Assembly: GCA_046734415.1 (NCBI GenBank)
Contig: JBKPRD010000059.1
Span: 1 to 64,000 of the forward strand
Origin: DATBLE01 sp046734415
GTDB lineage: Bacteria; Actinomycetota; Thermoleophilia; Gaiellales; Gaiellaceae
DNA: 64,000 nt
Direction: 5' to 3'
Position 1 is the stretch's first letter. Each line of letters starts with the position of its first letter. Shown here piece by piece: positions 33,422 through 40,350 of this stretch. The position numbers were made by a program, and so were the translations under genes. The notes under the pieces were generated by a model, which did not search any database, was not told the DNA's origin, and was given only the letters and a program-made list of their open reading frames with translations.

Positions 33422-34460
33422 GCCAGCCCTCCCGCAGCCCGGGTGGCGGCACGGCGTACGCATCCTCGAAGATCAGCTCGGGGTCGGCGGGCGGCTCTGC
33501 CTCGGCCGTCGCGATTCCCTCGCGCATCGCCTCCATCGCCTCCGCCTTGACGCGCGAGGCGAGGTCGTCGTCGAGCAGCCCGAGCCGGCGGAGGTAGCCC
33601 TCGTACCGCCCGATGCACTCGGTCGCGCGCGCCTCCTCGACCCGCTCCGCGTCGACGTAGGCCGTCGGGTCGTCCGCGGTCGCGTGCGGGGCGGCGCGGT
33701 AGGTGACCGCCTCGACGAAAGTCGGGCCCTCGCCGACCCGCGTGCGCGCCACGGCCTCCCGCGTCGCCTCGTACACCGCGAGCACGTCGGCGCCGTCGAC
33801 GCGCGTGCCGGGAATGCCGTACCCGATCGCCTTGTCGGCGAGCGTCGGCGCGGCGGTCTGGGCCGCGAGCGGCGTGGAGATCGCCCACTGGTTGTTGTTG
33901 CAGAAGAGGACGATCGGCGCGCGCATCACCGCCGCGAAGTTCGCACCCTCGTGGAATGCCCCCTCCGAGGTCGCGCCGTCACCGAAGTACACGATCGCTG
34001 CCGTCCGCTCGCCCCGGAGCTTCTTCCCCCACGCGAAGCCCGCCGCGTGTGGGACGTGCGTCGCAACCGGGACGCAGATCGAGGCGAGGTTGTAGTCCAG
34101 CGGGTTCCACCAGCCGGCCGGATGGCCGCGCCACCAGGAGAGCACCGTCGCGGGCGGCATGCCGCGCAGCAGTCCGATCGCAGACTCGCGGTAGCTCGGG
34201 AAGATCCAGTCGTCGGGCTCCAGCGCGTAGTGCGAGCCGACCTGCATCGCCTCGTGGTTCCAGAAGATGGCGTAGGTGCCGACGCGCCCCTGCCGGTGGT
34301 AGACGAGCGAGCGCTCGTCGTAGGTGCGCAGGAGGACGAGCTGCCGGTAGAGCTCGAGCAGGTCGCTCTCCTCGAGGCCCTCGACGGCGCCGTCGGGCAC
34401 TCTCTCGCCGTCGCCGATCACTCGGCGCAGACCGCGCTCCGCCGGCAGCACCTGAGCCAC
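33414..34460 (-). CDS. 2-oxoacid dehydrogenase E1 component, alpha subunit
   Basis: 348 residues from GTG at 34460. The thiamine diphosphate motif spans GDGATSEGAFHEG to the CNNNQWAIS segment, about 30 residues as expected. The phosphorylatable loop and YRAAPHATADDPTAY block near residue 270 resemble branched-chain and acetoin/pyruvate E1 alpha proteins. It decarboxylates a 2-oxoacid and reductively acylates the E2 lipoyl group. It is first in the E1 alpha, E1 beta, E2 operon and 35 bp from the lipid kinase stop. Confidence 0.92.
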   Translation of the reverse strand: MAQVLPAERGLRRVIGDGERVPDGAVEGLEESDLLELYRQLVLLRTYDERSLVYHRQGRVGTYAIFWNHEAMQVGSHYALEPDDWIFPSYRESAIGLLRGMPPATVLSWWRGHPAGWWNPLDYNLASICVPVATHVPHAAGFAWGKKLRGERTAAIVYFGDGATSEGAFHEGANFAAVMRAPIVLFCNNNQWAISTPLAAQTAAPTLADKAIGYGIPGTRVDGADVLAVYEATREAVARTRVGEGPTFVEAVTYRAAPHATADDPTAYVDAERVEEARATECIGRYEGYLRRLGLLDDDLASRVKAEAMEAMREGIATAEAEPPADPELIFEDAYAVPPPGLREGWLG

Positions 34461-34495
34461 GGCAGGAATGTACCCGGACGGTTGTCGCGCGAGTA

Positions 34496-35344
34496 CTAGA
34501 CGAGCACGTCGATCGCGTCCCGTTCGGCCTCGAACACCGCCTCCGTGAAGTCGCCGAGGTCCTCGCCGTCGGCCTGCAGCGGCAGTGGCTCGTCGCACCG
34601 CACGAGCAGTCGGTCGACGTCGTGCCGCGCGATCACGCCGGGCCCCCCCACGAGCCCGCGACCGACCGCCAGGCGGCCGGCGAGCCGAAGCGACGTCAGC
34701 GCGCCCGCCCGCGCCGGAGCAGTCACGTCGAGCCCGAGCTCGAACCGCGCCGCGGGGGAGAAGCGCAGCGGCAGCGGCCCGGCGTACGAGAAGACGGCGT
34801 CGTTCGAGACGAAAAGCAGCGCGGCGCGGCCCAGCCCCTCGATCTCCAGCCGCGGCTCGTACCCGCCCAGCAGCCGCCGAGCGACGACCCGTGCGTAGGC
34901 GAGATCGCCCGGCCGCCGCCCGTCGCGGCGGCGCTGGATCGTGTCCAGCTCGCGGACCGCCTCGGAGTCGACCCCGATCCCGGCTGCGAAAGCGAAGCGG
35001 CGCCCGTTGACCCGTCCGAGCGAGATGCGGCGCGGGCGGCATGCCGCCGCGGGATCCTCGGGAGCGCCGATTGCCCGCGCGAACACATTCGTGTGCCCGC
35101 CAGGGACGACGCCCAGCGGCTTCCCCGCCGGGAGGCCGTTGATCACCTCGTTCACCACGCCGTCGCCGCCGAAGACGAACACCGTGTCCCCGACCGCCCG
35201 GCCCGCCAGCTCCGTCGCATGACCCGGACCCTCGGTCAGCAGCGTCTCGACCGCACCGAGGCGCTTCTCGACCGCCCGCACCCGGTCCTCCGACATGCGG
35301 CTCGCCCACGGATTGACGATCAGGGTCGCCCGTAGATCCGCCAT
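34496..35344 (-). CDS. Diacylglycerol kinase family lipid kinase
   Basis: 282 residues. The catalytic-domain motif FVFGGDGVVNEVINGL lies at about 56-71, followed by PLGVVPGGHTNVFARAIG, the two glycine-rich signatures of DAGK/sphingosine-kinase-like enzymes. The C-terminal half is the beta-rich domain ending in QADGEDLG. It would phosphorylate diacylglycerol or a related lipid at the inner membrane face. Separated from the TetR gene by three bases, so likely in the TetR transcription unit. Confidence 0.9.
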   Translation of the reverse strand: MADLRATLIVNPWASRMSEDRVRAVEKRLGAVETLLTEGPGHATELAGRAVGDTVFVFGGDGVVNEVINGLPAGKPLGVVPGGHTNVFARAIGAPEDPAAACRPRRISLGRVNGRRFAFAAGIGVDSEAVRELDTIQRRRDGRRPGDLAYARVVARRLLGGYEPRLEIEGLGRAALLFVSNDAVFSYAGPLPLRFSPAARFELGLDVTAPARAGALTSLRLAGRLAVGRGLVGGPGVIARHDVDRLLVRCDEPLPLQADGEDLGDFTEAVFEAERDAIDVLV

Positions 35345-35347
35345 CGC

Positions 35348-35923
35348 TCAGGCCGGTGTCGAGTAGCCGCGCATGCCGTAGACGAGCAGCGCGAAGAACC
35401 GGTCCGCGAGCTCGTCGGTGTCGCGGCCCGGCTGGAGCCACGTATAGGCCCAGTTCGCCGCCGAGAGCAGGAGCAGCGCGGCGATGCTCTCGTCGAGGTC
35501 GGCGCGAAGCTCGGACAGCTCGCGGCCCTCCCGGAAGAGGTCCCGGATCCGCTCCTCGTAGCGGCGGCGCTCGGCGACGATCTCGTCCCGCCGATCGCCC
35601 TCGAGGTAGCGCCACTCCTGGACGAACACGGTGGCGACGTCGAGCTGCTCGGCGACCACGCGGAGGTGGCCGCGGAGGGCAAGCCGGATCTTGTCCGTCG
35701 CCGCCGCGTCGTCCGGGATCGCGTCGAGCGCGGCGTGGAACGCGTCGGCGCCCTCGCGCATGGTCTCGTAGAGCAGGTCCTCCTTCGAGGAGATGTGCGC
35801 GTAGAGCGAGCCCTTCTGGACTCCCATCGCGTCGGCGATGTCGCCGATCGAGGTGCCGTGGTAGCCCTTCTGCGCGAAGAGCTTCGCGGCCTCGCGGGTC
35901 AACTCGCGGCGACGTGTGCTCAT
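35348..35923 (-). CDS. TetR family transcriptional regulator
   Basis: 191 residues. Residues 1-55 form a TetR helix-turn-helix (LFAQKGYHGTSIGDIADAMGVQKGSLYAHISSKEDLL), followed by an all-helical ligand-binding domain of the KstR2/FadR-like group (REGADAFHAALDAI, VFVQEWRYLEGDRRDEI). Such regulators often sense acyl-CoA. It is translated after the cyclase remnant (ATGA overlap) and transcribed away from paaABCD across a palindrome, so it is the best candidate to control both units, perhaps with phenylacetyl-CoA as ligand. Confidence 0.92.
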   Translation of the reverse strand: MSTRRRELTREAAKLFAQKGYHGTSIGDIADAMGVQKGSLYAHISSKEDLLYETMREGADAFHAALDAIPDDAAATDKIRLALRGHLRVVAEQLDVATVFVQEWRYLEGDRRDEIVAERRRYEERIRDLFREGRELSELRADLDESIAALLLLSAANWAYTWLQPGRDTDELADRFFALLVYGMRGYSTPA

Positions 35924-36378
35924 ACGGCGAGGTGTCCCCTCGCCTCGGCGACGCGGGGGACGACCCCCTTTTGCTCATAGAGCTCGAGCGCCCGGCGCCA
36001 CGCGGCCTGGGCCTCTTCCTGCTTGTCCGCCCGGCCCAAGACCGCCCCGAGCGCCAGGTAGGCGTCCGCGGTCACCTCCAGATAGTCCGTGGGCTCGACG
36101 AACGCGACGGCCCCGCGTGCAAGACGCTCCGCCTCCTCCAGTGCCGCTCGATCACCGTGCGCATCGCCTCGAAATAGCGCGCCAATCACGTGCCGCAGGC
36201 TCTCCGGGTCGATCCGCTCCCCGAGCGCGGTCGAGCCGGTGACGTCGCAGAAGACGACGGTGACGATCTTCCGGACCTCGCGGACGGGAACAGGCGCGTC
36301 CAGCGGCTTCCCGCAGCCCGCGCAGAACCGGGCTCCCTCCGGATTGGCGAACTCGCAGGCGGGGCAGACGACTGTCAT
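35920..36378 (-). pseudogene. Collapsed remnant of an adenylate cyclase-AAA-TPR protein gene
   Basis: A 152-codon frame joining the two ends of a protein class normally over 1000 residues long. Residues 1-27 are a double CxxC zinc ribbon (CPACEFANPEGARFCAGC), 35-66 begin a class III cyclase domain (VTVVFCDVTGSTALGERIDPESL), and from about 79 the sequence is the far C-terminal TPR region of the same family (AYLALGAVLGRADKQEEAQ). One extra base near 36182 shifts the frame: the normal continuation RYFEAMRTVIERH is still readable one frame over until about 36141, after which the TPR part takes over. The core cyclase, ATPase and most TPRs are gone. The frame stays open and its stop overlaps the tetR start (ATGA). 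Confidence 0.8.
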
Positions 36379-36380
36379 AC

Positions 36381-36400
36381 TTCCGAACGATCGTTAGGTA
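36381..36400. promoter_or_regulatory. TetR-type operator palindrome between tetR unit and paaABCD
   Basis: The sequence CCGAACGATCGTTAGG (36383-36398) is an inverted repeat with a perfect AACGATCGTT centre and one mismatched pair. It fills almost the whole 21-bp gap between the two divergent start codons and touches the paaA ATG, leaving room for at most a very short leader. A CATACT hexamer (36376-36381) could be the -10 of paaA. Size and shape suit a TetR dimer. Confidence 0.6.
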
Positions 36401-37305
36401 TGGATGGTCCGTCTACTGAAGCCGAATTCCTCGAGTACGTCCAGTCGGGCGGCCAGGTCGAGGTCGACGACTGGATGCCGGACGAGTACCGGGCGAAGCT
36501 GATCAAGTTCATCGAGATGCACGGTAACTCGGAGCTGATGGGGGTCCTGCCAGAGCGAGAGTGGATCCTCCGCGCTCCGACGCTGCAGCGCAAGCTGGCA
36601 TTGACCGCGAAGGTGCAGGACGAGGTCGGACACTCGCAGCTCATCTACCGGGTCGTCGAGGACCTCGGCAAGCCCCGCGAGCAGTGCCTCGCCGACCTGA
36701 TCTCGGGTAAGGCGAAGTTCCACAACGTGTTCCACTACCCGACGAAGACGTGGGGCGACGTGGGCGTGATCGCGTGGCTCGTCGACGCGGCCGCGATCAT
36801 CTCCCAGAAGGCGCTGCTCAAGTGCTCGTACGCGCCGTACGCGCGGATCATGAAAAAGATCTGCTGGGAGGAGTCGTTCCACATCCTCCACGGCCGCGAC
36901 GTCGTGCTGACGATGATGAACGGCACCGACGAGCAGCGCGAGCTCGTGCAGGAGGCGCTCGATCGCTGGTGGCCGCCGCTGATGATGTTCCACGGCAACC
37001 CGATCGACGCGAAGGACGACCCCGTCGTCCAGTGGCGGATCAAGACGCAGGGGAACGAGGAGGCGCGGCAGCAGTTCCTCGACGGCTACGTCCCGCAGGT
37101 CTGGGAGCTCGGGCTGACCGTCCCGGATCCGAAGCTGCGCAGGCGCGACGACGACGTCTGGGAGTACACCGAGCCGGACTGGGAGGAGCTGCGCTCGGTC
37201 GTGACCGGCCACGGCCCGAAGACCGCGGAGCGGCTCGAGTTCAGGCGGATCTCGCGCGAGGAGACCGAGTGGGTCCGGCGGGTCGTCCTCGCCGACGCGG
37301 CGTGA
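36400..37305 (+). CDS. paaA: 1,2-phenylacetyl-CoA epoxidase subunit PaaA
   Basis: 301 residues from ATG at 36400. The catalytic subunit of the bacterial multicomponent monooxygenase that epoxidises phenylacetyl-CoA. Carboxylate di-iron ligand motifs are KVQDEVGHSQLIYR (about 69-82) and the second-helix pair KKICWEESFHILHGRDV (about 151-167). NVFHYPTKTWGDVGVIAWL is a PaaA block. Followed without gaps by paaB, paaC and paaD. The paaA start codon abuts the operator palindrome and no good Shine-Dalgarno is seen, so translation may be nearly leaderless. Confidence 0.95.
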   Translation: MDGPSTEAEFLEYVQSGGQVEVDDWMPDEYRAKLIKFIEMHGNSELMGVLPEREWILRAPTLQRKLALTAKVQDEVGHSQLIYRVVEDLGKPREQCLADLISGKAKFHNVFHYPTKTWGDVGVIAWLVDAAAIISQKALLKCSYAPYARIMKKICWEESFHILHGRDVVLTMMNGTDEQRELVQEALDRWWPPLMMFHGNPIDAKDDPVVQWRIKTQGNEEARQQFLDGYVPQVWELGLTVPDPKLRRRDDDVWEYTEPDWEELRSVVTGHGPKTAERLEFRRISREETEWVRRVVLADAA

Positions 37306-37586
37306 TCTGGGAGGTCTTCCGGCAGGAGCGTAAGGGCGTTGCGTTCGAGCACGCGGGGTCCGTCGCCGCGCCGGACGAGGCGTTCGCGCGCGCCTACGCG
37401 CACGAGCAGTACGGCCGGCGCGGGGAGTCCGTATGTCTCTGGGTCTTGCCGCGAGAGTCGATCCTCGAGGTCGAGGACTTCGTCGACGAGCTGAACCGCA
37501 ACTACCACCGGGTCGACGGGTACTCGTTGAAGGCGAAGCTGGCGGAGGCACGTGAACGAGCGGGCACAGCTACTTCAGATCGCTGA
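37302..37586 (+). CDS. paaB: 1,2-phenylacetyl-CoA epoxidase subunit PaaB
   Basis: 94 residues from GTG at 37302, overlapping the paaA stop (GTGA). The short all-beta/alpha PaaB fold is indicated by WEVFRQERKGVAFEHAGSV, FARAYAHEQYGRRGESVCLWVLPR. PaaB bridges the PaaA-PaaC heterodimers in the epoxidase complex. It overlaps paaC by 35 bp. Confidence 0.92.
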   Translation: MIWEVFRQERKGVAFEHAGSVAAPDEAFARAYAHEQYGRRGESVCLWVLPRESILEVEDFVDELNRNYHRVDGYSLKAKLAEARERAGTATSDR

Positions 37587-38178
37587 CGACGAGCTCGTCC
37601 TCGGCTGGCGGGACTCGGAGTGGACGGGCATCGCGCCCGTGCTCGAGGAGGACGTCGCCTTCTCCTCGATCGCCCAGAACGAGATCGGGCACGCGCGCGC
37701 GATCTACCAGCTGCTGTCCGAGGATGCGGACGCGCTCGCCTTCGACCGCGACCCGCGTGAGTACCGCTGCGCGCAGCTCGTCGAGGTGCGGTTCGTGCCC
37801 GACTGGGCGCGGACGATCGCGCGCCGCGTGCTCTACGAGGCCGCGGACGAGATCCGCCTCGCCGCGTTGAAGGCCTCGCCCGACCAGGCGGTCGCAGGTC
37901 TCGCGGCCAAGATCGACCGCGAGGAGGCCTACCACCGCATGCACGCACAGATGTGGCGGGAGCGGCTGCGCGACGAGGAGCGCTTCGGCATGGCGCTCGA
38001 GGAGCTGTGGCCGTACGCGCTGGGCACGCTCGAGCCCGGGCACCGCGAGCAGCTGACCGACCTCTTCGCGCTGCCGGAGTGCGACCCGATCGAGCGCGGC
38101 GGCCACGCCGACGAATGGCCGGCGCTCTGGGAGGAGATGACCGAGGTGCGGCGGTCGGTGCCGGGAGCGACGTGGTGA
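37552..38178 (+). CDS. paaC: 1,2-phenylacetyl-CoA epoxidase subunit PaaC
   Basis: 208 residues from GTG at 37552. PaaC is the structural, non-catalytic partner of PaaA with the same ferritin-like fold; IADDELVLGWRDSEW and SIAQNEIGHARAIYQLL correspond to the former iron-binding helices. Shorter than the E. coli protein (about 248 residues), mainly at the C-terminus. It couples by GTGA to paaD. Confidence 0.92.
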   Translation: MNERAQLLQIADDELVLGWRDSEWTGIAPVLEEDVAFSSIAQNEIGHARAIYQLLSEDADALAFDRDPREYRCAQLVEVRFVPDWARTIARRVLYEAADEIRLAALKASPDQAVAGLAAKIDREEAYHRMHAQMWRERLRDEERFGMALEELWPYALGTLEPGHREQLTDLFALPECDPIERGGHADEWPALWEEMTEVRRSVPGATW

Positions 38179-38657
38179 CCACCGACGAGGTCTGGTCGGC
38201 GCTCGCCGAGGTCGAGGACCCCGAGGTCCCGGTGATCTCGGTCGTCGACCTGGGAGTCGTGCGCGACGTCCAGGTCGAAGGCGGGCGGGTGCACGTCGAG
38301 TTCACGCCGACGTTCCTCGGCTGCCCGGCGCTCGAGGTGATGCGCGCGCAGATGGCGCAGGCGATCGAGAGTCTCGGCGCCGACGCCGACGTCGAGGTCG
38401 TGCTCGACGACTCCTGGTCGACCGACCGGATCACGCCCGAGGGCCGCGAGAAGCTCCGCGCCGCCGGCTTCGCCCCACCGGCTCCCCGTGATGCGACGGC
38501 GCCGAAGCTCGTGCAGCTCCAGAGCCGGGTCTTCCGCTGCCCCTACTGCGGCTCGACGGACACGAAGCTCGAGAACATCTTCGGGCCGACCCCGTGCCGG
38601 TCGATCCGCTACTGCACGAGCTGCCGCCAGCCGTTCGAGCAGTTCAAGACGATCTAG
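38175..38657 (+). CDS. paaD: PaaD, DUF59/MIP18-type iron-sulfur assembly protein of the epoxidase
   Basis: 160 residues from GTG at 38175 (another GTG is one codon upstream). The N-terminal MIP18/DUF59 domain reads EDPEVPVISVVDLGVVRDV and TPTFLGCPALEVM; the C-terminal zinc-ribbon part has CPYCGS and CTSCRQPFEQFK. PaaD is needed to mature the iron-sulfur centre of the epoxidase reductase PaaE. PaaE itself is not in the window, which makes the source of electrons unclear. Confidence 0.93.
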   Translation: MTTDEVWSALAEVEDPEVPVISVVDLGVVRDVQVEGGRVHVEFTPTFLGCPALEVMRAQMAQAIESLGADADVEVVLDDSWSTDRITPEGREKLRAAGFAPPAPRDATAPKLVQLQSRVFRCPYCGSTDTKLENIFGPTPCRSIRYCTSCRQPFEQFKTI

Positions 38658-38693
38658 CGATCCACATGAGCGCGGCCCGCGACGGTCTCGCGC

Positions 38694-39782
38694 CTACGTC
38701 GCGAGGACGCGCGGGCCTCCGGCCGCAACCAGCTCCCGGACGCGGGGGACGACCTCGGTGCCGTAGAGCTCGACGTTCGTCATGAGCTGGTCGTGGGTCA
38801 GGCCCGGCATCCCGAACTTGAGGTCGAAGCGGTTTGCGTCGAGCGCCTCGAGGTTCCTCGCGATCTTCTGGGCGACCGTCTCGGGCGAGCCCACGTAGAG
38901 GGCGCCGTCCGTGCCGGTGTCGCGGAGGAACGTCTTCTTGTTCGGAACCGGGAAGCCGCGCTCCACGACCATCTTGCGCATGATCCGTTCCCAGTGCGGC
39001 CAGAACTCCTCGACCGCCTGCTCGTCCGTGGCGGCGACGTGGCCCGGGGAATGGACGGCGACCGGCCGGGGCGAGTAGCCGAACTCCCCCAGCGCCTTCC
39101 GGAACAGTCGCGAGAACGGTGCGAAGCGGGCGGGCGGGCCGCCGATGATCGCGAGCGCGAGGGAGAAGCCGTAACGCGCAGCGCGGACGACCGATTCGGG
39201 GTTGCCGCCGACGCCGATCGAGACGGGCAGCGGTGTCTCGAGGTGGGGGACCACGTCCTGCTCGTGGAGGGGGGCGCGGGTGGTGCCCTGCCAGGTGACG
39301 GCGCCGCCCCTGACGAGCTCGGCGAACAGGTTTGTCTTCTCCTCGAACAGCCGCTCGTAGTCGGCGAGGTCGTAGCCGAAGAGGGGGAACGATTCGATGC
39401 TGGAGCCGCGACCGAGGATCACCTCGGCGCGTCCGTTCGAGATCGCGTTCAGCGTGGAGTAGCGCTGGAAGACGCGGACAGGGTCGTCCGAACTGAGTAC
39501 GGTCACGGCCGAGCCGAGGCGGATGCGGCTCGTGCGACCGGCGATCGCGGCGAGAGCGACGTCGCCGGCGGGCATCGGGAAGTCGTCGGTGTGGTGCTCG
39601 CCGATGCCGAAGAAATCGACGCCGGTCTGGTCTGCGAGGACGCCCTGCTCGACGACGCTGCGGATCGTCTCTGCCTGGGAGAGCGGCCTGCCGTGCTCGT
39701 CGTGGACGTGGTCGCCGAAGGTGTCCAGGCCGAGCACGAGCGGGAACTCTTCGAGCACCCGTGTGGATGTCATGGCGGTCAT
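38694..39782 (-). CDS. LLM class (luciferase-like) flavin-dependent oxidoreductase
   Basis: 362 residues from ATG at 39782, picked for its GGAG Shine-Dalgarno six bases upstream; ATGs also occur at 39773 and 39794. TIM-barrel luciferase-like blocks: GVDFFGIGEHHTDDFPMPAG, RIRLGSAVTVLSSDDPVRVFQ and GRAEVILGRGSSIESFPLFG. It probably uses FMN (or F420) to oxidise an unknown organic compound, by resemblance to bacterial luciferase-type monooxygenases. It is divergent from the hxlR gene over a strong palindrome and so is the likely target of that regulator. Confidence 0.9.
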   Translation of the reverse strand: MTAMTSTRVLEEFPLVLGLDTFGDHVHDEHGRPLSQAETIRSVVEQGVLADQTGVDFFGIGEHHTDDFPMPAGDVALAAIAGRTSRIRLGSAVTVLSSDDPVRVFQRYSTLNAISNGRAEVILGRGSSIESFPLFGYDLADYERLFEEKTNLFAELVRGGAVTWQGTTRAPLHEQDVVPHLETPLPVSIGVGGNPESVVRAARYGFSLALAIIGGPPARFAPFSRLFRKALGEFGYSPRPVAVHSPGHVAATDEQAVEEFWPHWERIMRKMVVERGFPVPNKKTFLRDTGTDGALYVGSPETVAQKIARNLEALDANRFDLKFGMPGLTHDQLMTNVELYGTEVVPRVRELVAAGGPRVLAT

Positions 39783-39811
39783 TTCAGTCTCCATTCGGAC
39801 TACTGGTCTAG

Positions 39812-39838
39812 GAGTCACTTCTATTGTAGAAGTAACTC
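39812..39838. promoter_or_regulatory. Near-perfect operator palindrome between LLM oxidoreductase and hxlR genes
   Basis: Arms of 12 bases with one mismatch flank a TTG centre: the inner part is ACTTCTATTGTAGAAGT (39817-39833), extended by GAGT/ACTC outside. It sits 30 bp from the LLM start codon and 23 bp from the HxlR start codon and is AT-rich for this genome. Expected binding site of the adjacent HxlR regulator, controlling both directions. Confidence 0.7.
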
Positions 39839-39860
39839 GGGAAGTGCTAGCATTATTCCC

Positions 39861-40220
39861 GTGGCCAAGACGACACCTCCGTCGCGGCTCGGCCGCGACG
39901 CATGCGCACGCAGGGACGCCTCGTTGGTGCGCGCCTTCGACCTGCTCGGCAGGCGTTGGACGGGCGTCGTCCTCGGCACGCTCAGCGACGGGCCCACGAG
40001 CTTTCGGCAGCTCGCGCGAGCGATCGAGGGAATCAGCGACTCGATGCTCGCGACCCGGCTCGGAGAGCTGACCGAGGTCGAGCTCGTCACGCGCAGCGTC
40101 GAGGAGGGTCCTCCGCTGGCCGTCGCCTACGAGCTCACCGACGGCGGCCGCGCGCTCCTGCCGGCCCTCGAGCAGATCAGCCGCTGGGCGGACGAGCACT
40201 TGCCGCCGGCGGCGAGCTGA
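39861..40220 (+). CDS. HxlR family transcriptional regulator
   Basis: 119 residues from GTG at 39861. A winged helix of HxlR type: RAFDLLGRRWTGVVLGTLSDGPTSFRQLARAIEGISDSMLATRLGELTEVELV, then a wing and the closing helix LLPALEQISRWADEHL. The N-terminal cysteine (DACARRDAS) corresponds to the redox or electrophile-sensing Cys in some members. Divergent from the LLM oxidoreductase; probably senses a quinone, aldehyde or oxidant, by family analogy only. Confidence 0.92.
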   Translation: MAKTTPPSRLGRDACARRDASLVRAFDLLGRRWTGVVLGTLSDGPTSFRQLARAIEGISDSMLATRLGELTEVELVTRSVEEGPPLAVAYELTDGGRALLPALEQISRWADEHLPPAAS

Positions 40221-40306
40221 GCCCGACGGGATCAGCCCGCCAGCGGCAGAAGACCCGCGCACTTGATGCACATGTCACGACCATTCCTCGGCGTCGGCCG
40301 CGATCT

Positions 40307-40341
40307 GCAAGAGAAAGGGGGCGGGCCGAACGCCCGCCCCC
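40307..40341 (-). terminator. Intrinsic terminator of the MFS gene
   Basis: On the minus strand a perfect 10-bp GC stem (GCCCGCCCCC and its partner, plus coordinates 40317-40326 and 40332-40341) with a 5-nt loop is followed by TTTCTCTT. It lies 10 bp past the MFS stop and also separates it from convergent hxlR. Confidence 0.75.
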
Positions 40342-40350
40342 CAAGTCGGC

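Noticed and set aside
40232..40273. A very short minus-strand frame reading MCIKCAGLLPLAG beyond the MFS terminator.
   Set aside because: Thirteen codons with a CxxC are not enough evidence; no ribosome-binding site and it lies after the terminator.
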